A stretch of 64,000 nucleotides of DNA from Onchidella celtica (lineage: Eukaryota; Mollusca; Gastropoda; Systellommatophora; Onchidiidae), in contig OZ007569.1 in NCBI GenBank assembly GCA_963931925.1, positions 62,534,542 to 62,598,541 of the forward strand, read 5' to 3'. Below the pieces are notes generated by a model that worked only from the letters and a program-made list of their open reading frames with translations, ran no database searches and was not told the origin of the DNA. Position numbers and translations under genes: made by a program. Of this stretch, positions 1-9,200 are shown piece after piece. Position 1 is the first letter of the stretch. Each line of letters begins with the position of its first letter.

Positions 1-3000
1 GATAAAGTTATTCCAGTTATGTCCGCCCTCCACGAGCGAGGCGCGCTGACATTGTATGAGGGACGAGTAAACGCCATACGAGCATCCGTATTGCGAGATT
101 CAGGCTGTACGACCGTCGGTGTACGTGAATCGCTGGTCCGTCCTGCACAACTCCTGGATCGCGATGCGACATGCATTACTTTTGGTGGTTCAGTTGAACA
201 TTTTCGTTTGGCGGAAATATATGTTGACACACCGTTTATAACTGGTGTTGTCACGGCCTGCGTGCTACCAAATCCGGTCGCCGACCTAATCATTGGGAAT
301 ATTCCCCACTTAAAGGACGTCTCCGATTGCGAACTCGGGATTTGGGATGATAACGACATTGCGTGTGTCACGACAAGACAACAATCGCGTCGCCAGAGTG
401 GCGACACATTACGATCGCCTGTCGTCGATTTGGATGTAACCCCCGAGATTTTTCGTAACGAACAGCGCACAGATCCATCACTAAAGCCCCTCTTTGCTAA
501 GATTGATCCGGACAACCCGGATACATCCAGGTTCTGCCTTAAAGACGACCTCCTATATCGCGTTTTTCGGGGAAAGCGCGAAACTATTTTGCAATTGGTC
601 ATACCGAGATCATTTCGCCGAGACATCACCCGCCTCGCGCACGACACGCCATTGGCGGGCCACCAAGGCAAAGCGAGAACAAAATCGAGAGTCCTGTCTC
701 AGTTTTTTTGGCCCGGGGTTTACGGGGACATAAATAGCTATGTGTCGCGTTGCGATACATGCCAGAAAAGAACCCCCAAAGGAAAAACTTCGCGGGCACC
801 TATACAAGAGATGCCGCCGGTTTCCACTCCATTTCAGCGAGTTGCCGTCGACATCGTCGGGCCATTACCGAAGTCGGATAGAGGCCATCGGTTTATTCTA
901 TCAGTAATCGATTATGCCACCCGTTGGCCTGAGGCTGTCCCTTTAAAGGAAATATCGGCCGATCACGTCGCCGAGGCATTGGTGACCATATTCACACGTG
1001 TCGGATTCCCGTCCGAATTATTATCTGATAGAGGTCCGCAATTCACCTCTGACCTTTTCAGGAAAGTATTGGAACTCACGGGCATTAGGCAGAAACTTAC
1101 GTCGCCATACCATCCACAGTCCAATGGCTGTTGCGAGCGCTGGAATGCCACCATGAAAACTATGCTGGCACGCGTTTCCGCCGATAGACCTGGTGACTGG
1201 GACCGTCGACTTCCGGCCATCTTGTTCGCATATAGGGAACTCCCAAATGCGACAACGGGTTTTTCCCCGTTTGAACTGTTATACGGTCGAAAACCACGTG
1301 GCCCGATGGCCATTTTACGCGATTTATACGCCGGTTCTGATACCGACGTTCCTGATACGCGATCCGCGTATCAGTACATAGTCGATTTCCGACATAGAAT
1401 AATTAATGCATGCGACCTGGCTCGACAATTTGCATGCGTACGGACCAGGTCATTTATAGGATACCGCGATCGGGGTAGTCGGTTAAGAACCCTGTCAGTC
1501 GGAGATCGGGCATTGGTGCTACCAGAAACGAATAACAAGCTACTCCTCACTTGGAAAGGCCCCTTTCTAGTTAAAAAGCGACTCTCGAGAGTTAATTATC
1601 TCATTACCATACGTGGTAACGATAAGGTGTACCATATTAATATGTTGAAAAAGTATCTTACCGATGATCAAACTCATCACGATCATTCATGCCATGTTGT
1701 GGCCCAAGCAAACGCAGCGATGGTCACTATCGATGACAACGACCGGGAGCCATTATCTATGACTAGATCGCTCCTATCCTTGCAAGCCACAGAGGACGCG
1801 ACTTCCGTTAATATCAATCCAGAGCTGGATCAAAGTAAGACACAGGACATCATGAATCTTGTTCGGGAGTTTTCGCCAGTATTCACTGATTTGCCGGGTA
1901 AAACATCCTTAGTTCAACACGTCATCCGGTTGCACTCGGACATACCCGTGTTTGTCAAACCCTACCCGCGCCCGCTGCAAGCGCACGACACCATACAGTC
2001 CGAGGTGGAAAAGATGCTCAGCTTAGGAGTCATTGAGAGCTCGACGAGCCCTTACTGCTCGCCGATTGTACTAGTAAAGAAAACAGACGGTTCCGTTAGA
2101 TTTTGTATCGATTACAGGAAGCTTAACGCTCTAACCATTTACGATGCTGAACCTATCCCGAATCAGGAAGATCTATTTGCGCGATTGGCCGAATCGTCCG
2201 TGTTTTCGAAAATAGATTTGGCTAAAGGCTACTGGCAAATCCCAATGGAAGAGGCCAGTAAACAGTACACAGCGTTTCAGACCCCTATGGGTCTCATGCA
2301 ATGGAGATTCATGCCATTCGGTCTCGTAACGGCACCAGCGACATTTGCGAGGATGATGAACATCCTATTGCAGCAGACACCATGCGTCCTAAGCTACTTT
2401 GACGACATTTGCGCTTTCCATACGGATTGGAAAGGCCACTTAGAAGCACTTCGTCAAGTGCTTAGTAAACTTCGAGATGCCGGGCTTACAGCTAAGCCTA
2501 GCAAAGTCTTCCTGGGTTATACGCAGATTAACTTTCTGGGACATACTATCGCCAAAGGCGTCCAAACACCGGACGACACTAAGATAAGTAAGATTTTAAA
2601 ACTCCAGGCTCCTCATACTAAGAAGCAGGTTCGTAGCCTGTTAGGCTTCTTAAGCTATTATCGGAAATTCGTTCCTAATTTTTCGGCCCTTACGGCCCCG
2701 TTATCCGATCTTACAAGAAAAGACAGACCCAACAAAATTACCTGGAATACGCAGTGCGCCACCGCGCTCGCGACAGTGCAGCAACTGTTCTCCAGTTCGC
2801 CGCTGCTTATCCTACCGAATATTAGCCGCACCTTCACCGTCCGAACTGACGCGTCGGACCAAGGAATTGGAGCTGTTTTGCTTCAGGAAAGAGATGGCTT
2901 ATTGCGCCCTTGTATGTACGCTAGCCGGAAATTACTTCCGAGAGAGCAGAGATACGCTATTATAGAGCGAGAATGCCTGGCGATTGTATACGCCGTAGAC

Positions 3001-3198
3001 GCGTTTTCCCGCTACCTACTTATGACAGAATTCGTCATCGAGACAGACCATAAACCGTTGTTATTTTTAAAATCGAACCGAGCCAAGAACGCTCGTTTGA
3101 CCAGATGGAGTCTGGCCCTTCAGGAATACCGCTTCATTATAAAGGCCATTCCTGGTGGAGATAATGTCCATGCCGACCTATTATCACGGTTACCTTAA
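1..3198 (+). CDS. Gmr1-like pol polyprotein, partial (protease-integrase-RT-RNase H)
   Basis: The frame is already open at base 1; the ATG at 19 is internal, because the same methionine is residue 459 in copy 2. Residues here are counted from that ATG. In order: aspartic protease with D-S-G (27-29); integrase zinc-binding H2C2 ending in CDTC (245-248); the DDE core with D278, D337 and E373, a D,D35E spacing; an integrase C-terminal GPF/Y-type module (WKGPFLV, YHINMLKKY); reverse transcriptase with YFDD (about 793-796); and RNase H starting VRTDAS (D944). It ends in the intact HADLLSR motif, which copy 2 has lost. It is a polyprotein cleaved by its own protease that copies and inserts the element. 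Known Ty3/gypsy elements usually put integrase last; here it precedes RT, as in the Gmr1 group. No stop or frameshift interrupts the visible part. Confidence 0.93.
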   Translation, partial: DKVIPVMSALHERGALTLYEGRVNAIRASVLRDSGCTTVGVRESLVRPAQLLDRDATCITFGGSVEHFRLAEIYVDTPFITGVVTACVLPNPVADLIIGNIPHLKDVSDCELGIWDDNDIACVTTRQQSRRQSGDTLRSPVVDLDVTPEIFRNEQRTDPSLKPLFAKIDPDNPDTSRFCLKDDLLYRVFRGKRETILQLVIPRSFRRDITRLAHDTPLAGHQGKARTKSRVLSQFFWPGVYGDINSYVSRCDTCQKRTPKGKTSRAPIQEMPPVSTPFQRVAVDIVGPLPKSDRGHRFILSVIDYATRWPEAVPLKEISADHVAEALVTIFTRVGFPSELLSDRGPQFTSDLFRKVLELTGIRQKLTSPYHPQSNGCCERWNATMKTMLARVSADRPGDWDRRLPAILFAYRELPNATTGFSPFELLYGRKPRGPMAILRDLYAGSDTDVPDTRSAYQYIVDFRHRIINACDLARQFACVRTRSFIGYRDRGSRLRTLSVGDRALVLPETNNKLLLTWKGPFLVKKRLSRVNYLITIRGNDKVYHINMLKKYLTDDQTHHDHSCHVVAQANAAMVTIDDNDREPLSMTRSLLSLQATEDATSVNINPELDQSKTQDIMNLVREFSPVFTDLPGKTSLVQHVIRLHSDIPVFVKPYPRPLQAHDTIQSEVEKMLSLGVIESSTSPYCSPIVLVKKTDGSVRFCIDYRKLNALTIYDAEPIPNQEDLFARLAESSVFSKIDLAKGYWQIPMEEASKQYTAFQTPMGLMQWRFMPFGLVTAPATFARMMNILLQQTPCVLSYFDDICAFHTDWKGHLEALRQVLSKLRDAGLTAKPSKVFLGYTQINFLGHTIAKGVQTPDDTKISKILKLQAPHTKKQVRSLLGFLSYYRKFVPNFSALTAPLSDLTRKDRPNKITWNTQCATALATVQQLFSSSPLLILPNISRTFTVRTDASDQGIGAVLLQERDGLLRPCMYASRKLLPREQRYAIIERECLAIVYAVDAFSRYLLMTEFVIETDHKPLLFLKSNRAKNARLTRWSLALQEYRFIIKAIPGGDNVHADLLSRLP

Positions 3199-3816
3199 TC
3201 TTGTTGTATTTTAGTCTGTCATATGTATTGGCGTTGGATACTGATTAGCACCTCATTCAGAGACCGAGGGATGGTATCACATATTGTTCACCCATTGTGA
3301 ACACTTTTCACCTACCCCTGTGCTTTCCTTTGTTCCAACAGCTATTTTACTGACGTCGACCCGTATTTTGGCCGCACCAGACGTTGTTGCCCAGGGTCGA
3401 GGACGAGAAGTCATGGCAGACCAGGAGTCCAGATCCACTAATGCCATCGATGCTACTATAGTTATCTTTTCTTGAGTATTATTCATTGTATGTATGCATT
3501 CCTGATGACATTCGCACAGGAGCAGTGTTGTACTCTAAAATTTTAGAGTTATGATTGTTAATGTCTACGTATTTAGAGGTAAGATTTAATCCTCAGAGAG
3601 ATATATACTTTTGGACGGAGCCTTAAGATTTTCCTGGAGTTTTGTCCATCAGGGATACCCGTCCTGTAGGTTTTTTTTAACTTTAGTACTAGTCTTAGTT
3701 ATTACCTAGTATTCTTAGTTAAGTTAACCTTTCGAGCAATTTCTCGACTCATGCCTTCCCCTTACGATAATCATTTATATCGTTAAAATTGCAAATTTTA
3801 ACTGGGGTGGGGGATG
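3199..3816 (+). other. 3' non-coding region and polypurine tract of copy 1
   Basis: This stretch between the pol stop and the LTR has no convincing ORF. It ends in the purine-rich run GGGGTGGGGGATG (3804-3816) directly before the LTR's TGTCATGA. That is the expected place for the plus-strand primer (PPT). Copy 2 carries the same tract at 11395-11407. Confidence 0.75.
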
Positions 3817-5043
3817 TGTCATGATTCAGATGTTATTAAAACTCACGCAGAGAGTGAGTTGTTTTTTTACCAGGGCCATGAAAAATTGGCTGGTGGCCTT
3901 GAACGGTCCTCGCCAAATTATAGTTGGTGAGTAAATAAATGTAAAGTTAAACTGTTAGATTCACGCTTGTGGGTTTTAATGTTCGTGATTAATAAGTAAT
4001 GGAGTAGGGGTGAAACAAGGTGGGGCTAGTTGACATTGTTAAGTATGACTAGACAAGTTTTTGCACGTTAACTGGCTGGTAGAATAGTGCAGACGTATTA
4101 CTACAATTAAAATGGTGGGAGGTTTCGACCTATGAGATAGCTGAACTAATTGGGCCAGCGGACTAGCACGCTGGGTAGTTAGATAGTATAAGACATCGTG
4201 TAACGTTCCGATTTAGTGAATACAGGCGAGCAGAAGCATCGTGTCGTGAAGTATCTCCGGTTGACCAGTACCTGAACTGTGTGCTTTGAAGACAAGAAGT
4301 CCTTGCTAACGGACTGACTGAGCTCTAGAAAGAAAGGTCTGAGTGGGCTGACCTTTGAAAGCCCACGCTGCGCTATATTGATGTTCGCGCCTACCAGTAG
4401 GCGTGAGCAATGGTAATATATCTTATTTATTCAAGTATAATAGAGATCGGAGATAGAGAGAGAACTACAGCCTCGTAGGAAGACTAAGGGAACCCCAGCT
4501 GGCACTCGACCACGAGTGTCCTGTATCATAGATCTATTGCCATAGTATGATTGGAATAATATAGCACATTGTTGATGAATTGAATAGTGATTGTGCATAA
4601 AATATAGTCTTTTGGCAACTGCTTAAATTACCTACAAGCCGAAGAGTGCTTCTGTAGGCTTTGAACGTACTGGGCTCTCCTAACATTTAAGCCCATATGA
4701 TTTATGGAGAGTTTGCCTGGCGACTGGCCAGTGGCGACTCAACTGTCACTTTAAATTGATATCTAGTTTCGTATAATATACCTATTTGCTATTGATTGCA
4801 GTACCTCCATAGTTACATGAATATCATTGGTTAAGTTATTAATTAGAGTTTTTTTTGGTTTGGATATATACCCCTATTGTCTTTTGTTTTGTTATTAATA
4901 TTTATGTAAACTATGGCCTGACCGGCCTGACATATATACGCTCTAGTTATTTAATACTTTTCTTGTGTGGTTGTGTCCGAGTGTGAGTTAGCTGCCTCTC
5001 GTGCAGTCGTAACATCCCCAAGACCCTAACTCTGCTCGTGACA
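3817..5043 (+). repeat. LTR shared by both tandem copies (1227 bp)
   Basis: It begins TGTCATGA and ends TCGTGACA, which is a nearly perfect terminal inverted repeat with the TG...CA ends of an LTR. A polypurine tract lies before it and a primer-site-like sequence after it. It serves as 3' LTR of copy 1 and 5' LTR of copy 2. Compared with 11408-12633 I see two substitutions (a G/A in the segment CAGCCTC[G/A]TAGG and a G/T in GTGCA[G/T]TCG) and a 1-base deletion, i.e. over 99.5 percent identity. Confidence 0.93.
4343..4658 (+). other. Conserved stem-loops inside the LTR
   Basis: Three perfect short stems are visible: GTGGGCT/AGCCCAC (4343-4366), CGCCTAC/GTAGGCG with a 2-nt loop (4388-4403), and CCTACA/TGTAGG with an inner GAAG/CTTC (4631-4658). 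All arms are kept in the 3' LTR of copy 2 and in the more diverged solo LTR (around 18117-18440). They may be RNA structures in the transcript leader. The role is inferred. Confidence 0.55.
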
Positions 5044-5128
5044 TCTGGAGGGGACCCCACTGACATCTGAAGAGGACCCGTCACCCTCTGACATCTAGAG
5101 GACACTACTATCATCTGATGAGGACCCC
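5041..5128 (+). repeat. Candidate primer-binding site within degenerate tandem repeats
   Basis: Two bases after the LTR end lies TGGAGGGGACCCCAC (5046-5060). It starts with the TGG expected opposite a tRNA CCA tail. I could not assign the tRNA. The motif is repeated with changes downstream: CATCTGGAGGGGACC, CATCTGAAGAGGACC, CATCTAGAGGAC and CATCTGATGAGGACC, about four units. The solo LTR at 17590-18889 has two such units inside its own 3' end. Confidence 0.6.
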
Positions 5129-6230
5129 GTAAACAGCTGCAGGTCTACCACTCTAGACTCCACTGTTATTTATGTAATTTTTGTAGTTTATAGTTTTGTA
5201 TACTGCTAATTTTTTTTTTGTTTCTCCCCCACATGTCTGGCATGTCCTCTCGTCATTGATCCTGGGACCACTGCGAGGGACTGACAGCTAGCATCAGGAA
5301 AAGACAAGACCAGCGCTGTGGACCAAAGGAAAGAGCCAGTCCATTTTGCCCAGTTAAGTGAACCATCTGTATTTGTCTTCGTTTGAGGGGTTCGTCGTTC
5401 CAGCTCCCCTACTTTTGACAGGCATTATTTTTTCTTTTGTGTTAGATTAGATAGGCGGGAGGTTGGAAGGGATCGAGACTCAGCATACCTCTTTTTGCCA
5501 GACTAGCAGATCTAGATGGCGTTTAAAACGGATAGGAGATATGCTTTGCCTTGAATAGTTCTGTAGGGACCTGTTATTCGTATAGATTGTTAGCGTTCTA
5601 TCTTTCTCGTATTTTAGGAAGACGTCTCTCCTGTTCTTTTTCTTACCTTTTTGTAGATAGTTTCAGGTTAGTCAGGTCTGTTGTCGTTTGTTCTTTCTGT
5701 TAGTCTCGTCTTACTCTCCATGTAATTCTTTTCCATTATAGTGTTGCATTATTATATTTTGTATTCATACTTGCTATATTATTGCCTGGGATAAATCACG
5801 TGTCTAGGGCACGTTGAGAGATAATCTGGATATTAGAGTTGTTAGGCTTGTATAGCCAAGGAAGTTAATATCGTGAATATTGATTTATTCCGATTTATAG
5901 CAGAGGGAACGCTGCTAGGAGTGTACGGGAAATACACTGGGAATATTACATTGGTATCGTTAGTTAACGACCAATCACGGAAGCAGTAGACTGACTGCTT
6001 GAGGATTAGGAGAAATACGTGGAGTTAAGTGATCACTGAGATAGCTCAACCACTACTTGGTTGACTAAGACGTACAGTTTGTTGTTGATTTCGTTAATTT
6101 CGTTCATACTGCAGGAACGAACACCCGCAGAGTGCAATTGATAAATTGCTTCAAGGGAGAATAAAGTTAGAGATTTTTCAGAAGTTGTCCTCGATTAGGA
6201 CATTATTATATCGCATTATCGATCGATATC
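5129..6230 (+). other. Untranslated leader of copy 2
   Basis: About 1.1 kb between the primer-site region and the Gag start codon. It has no long ORF. This is presumably the packaged RNA leader of the element; no specific signal could be identified. Confidence 0.7.
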
Positions 6231-9200
6231 ATGGCCGAACTACAGAAATATTTGGAACTAGCCCAATCATTTGGCATACCGGAAGCTCAGCGTGCTTCTT
6301 GGGTAGACCAGAAACTGAAAGAAGAACGAGAAGAAAAGGCCGCGGAGAGATTACGAGAAGAAAAGGCCGCGGAGAGATTACGAGAAGAAAAGGCCGCGGA
6401 GAGATTACGAGAAGAAAAGGCCGCGGAGATATTACGCCAAGAAAAGGCCGCAGAGATATTACGCCAAGAAAAGGCCGCGGAGATATTACGCCAAGAAAAG
6501 GCCGCGGAGATATTACGCCAAGAAAAAGCTGCGGAACGAGACGATAGAGCCGCGGAACGCGCGGAAAAACAGGCTCAAAGAGAGTACGAGCTCGCTTTGA
6601 AACAGTTAGAAGCGAAGCAAGCCCAACCTACCGGGGCTCCGGAAGTTACTTACAATAATAAAACGAAGCCTAAATTGCCAACCTTTAATGATAAGGTTGA
6701 TCGTATTGATTCCTACCTACACCGCTTCGAACTCCATGCCGTTTGCGCGGGATGGCAGCGTAGTGAGTACACGTCATGCCTCGCCAATCTTTTGACAGGG
6801 AGAGCGTTGGAAGTTTTCCATAGCCTCACTATTGATGACGCTAGGGACTATGACATTCTAAAGACCGCGCTATTAAAGCGTTTCCAACATACGGAAGATG
6901 GATTTCATAAGCGTTTCCGCGATTGCAAGCCGGAGGCATCTGAGAATTTCTCTACTTACGTGGACCGCCTCCGCCACCTACTCAGCCGTTGGACTGAGTT
7001 GGCCGGTGTGGAAGAGGGAAACTACAAGAAACTATATGATTTGATAATTAAAGACCAAATATATATGTCCTGCCACACGGACCTGGTGGCGCATTTTAAG
7101 GAACAAGCCCCCAAAACTACCGTCGAGATAACATCGATAGCGGAACGGTATGCTGCGGCTCACCCTAATCGATCGTTAGCTAAAGCTAAAGTAAGCGAAC
7201 CGTGTTACGCCGGCGCTGCTACTAAGACACCGGTACCGTCGAGACAATCAAGCCAGCCCTTTCGACAGTCGCCGCAGGTTCGTCCACGGTCCGAGCCGCC
7301 GGTTAGCAGGAGGCAACCGAATCCCCATAAATTTTCTCGGGACTGGGAACCCCGATATACACGTCCTTTCCCTACCGGAGGACCGCGTAACAACTACTAT
7401 CAAGCGCCCACATTTCCTTCTTATCGAGGTACACCTCGAAGGGATGATAATCCAGTCTACTGTTATAGATGTGGCGCCGGAGGCCACATTGCGCGACAAT
7501 GCAGAGTTAGATTAGATGCGGCAAATGCATGCTCTGTAGCATTCACCGAAAACCGCGGTTACAGAACTAGGAATGCCGAAACCGTAGATAAAGTTATTCC
7601 AGTTATGTCCGCCCTCCACGAGCGAGGCGCGCTGACATTGTATGAGGGACGAGTAAACGCCATACGAGCATCCGTATTGCGAGATTCAGGCTGTACGACC
7701 GTCGGTGTACGTGAATCGCTGGTCCGTCCTGCACAACTCCTGGATCGCGATGCGACATGCATTACTTTTGGTGGTTCAGTTGAACATTTTCGTTTGGCGG
7801 AAATATATGTTGACACACCGTTTATAACTGGTGTTGTCACGGCCTGCGTGCTACCAAATCCGGTCGCCGACCTAATCATTGGGAATATTCCCCACTTAAA
7901 GGACGTCTCCGATTGCGAACTCGGGATTTGGGATGATAACGACATTGCGTGTGTCACGACAAGACAACAATCGCGTCGCCAGAGTGGCGACACATTACGA
8001 TCGCCTGTCGTCGATTTGGATGTAACCCCCGAGATTTTTCGTAACGAACAGCGCACAGATCCATCACTAAAGCCCCTCTTTGCTAAGATTGATCCGGACA
8101 ACCCGGATACATCCAGGTTCTGCCTTAAAGACGACCTCCTATATCGCGTTTTTCGGGGAAAGCGCGAAACTATTTTGCAATTGGTCATACCGAGATCATT
8201 TCGCCGAGACATCACCCGCCTCGCGCACGACACGCCATTGGCGGGCCACCAAGGCAAAGCGAGAACAAAATCGAGAGTCCTGTCTCAGTTTTTTTGGCCC
8301 GGGGTTTACGGGGACATAAATAGCTATGTGTCGCGTTGCGATACATGCCAGAAAAGAACCCCCAAAGGAAAAACTTCGCGGGCACCTATACAAGAGATGC
8401 CGCCGGTTTCCACTCCATTTCAGCGAGTTGCCGTCGACATCGTCGGGCCATTACCGAAGTCGGATAGAGGCCATCGGTTTATTCTATCAGTAATCGATTA
8501 TGCCACCCGTTGGCCTGAGGCTGTCCCTTTAAAGGAAATATCGGCCGATCACGTCGCCGAGGCATTGGTGACCATATTCACACGTGTCGGATTCCCGTCC
8601 GAATTATTATCTGATAGAGGTCCGCAATTCACCTCTGACCTTTTCAGGAAAGTATTGGAACTCACGGGCATTAGGCAGAAACTTACGTCGCCATACCATC
8701 CACAGTCCAATGGCTGTTGCGAGCGCTGGAATGCCACCATGAAAACTATGCTGGCACGCGTTTCCGCCGATAGACCTGGTGACTGGGACCGTCGACTTCC
8801 GGCCATCTTGTTCGCATATAGGGAACTCCCAAATGCGACAACGGGTTTTTCCCCGTTTGAACTGTTATACGGTCGAAAACCACGTGGCCCGATGGCCATT
8901 TTACGCGATTTATACGCCGGTTCTGATACCGACGTTCCTGATACGCGATCCGCGTATCAGTACATAGTCGATTTCCGACATAGAATAATTAATGCATGCG
9001 ACCTGGCTCGACAATTTGCATGCGTACGGACCAGGTCATTTATAGGATACCGCGATCGGGGTAGTCGGTTAAGAACCCTGTCAGTCGGAGATCGGGCATT
9101 GGTGCTACCAGAAACGAATAACAAGCTACTCCTCACTTGGAAAGGCCCCTTTCTAGTTAAAAAGCGACTCTCGAGAGTTAATTATCTCATTACCATACGT

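Larger units (their letters stand above)
1..5043 (+). mobile_element. Gmr1-like LTR retrotransposon, copy 1 (5' end outside window)
   Basis: The window opens inside this element: base 1 corresponds to base 7587 of copy 2. What is present is the protease-to-RNase H part of pol, a 618-bp 3' non-coding stretch, a purine-rich tract and the 3' LTR (3817-5043). That LTR also serves as the 5' LTR of copy 2. By eye the internal parts differ from copy 2 by a few substitutions and one 5-bp indel, so the copies are very young or homogenised. Confidence 0.93.

Noticed and set aside
5100..5135. CTGATGAGGACCCCGTAAAC looks like part of a hammerhead ribozyme core.
   Set aside because: The required GAAA segment and matching stems are not there, and the segment fits the degenerate primer-site repeat series.
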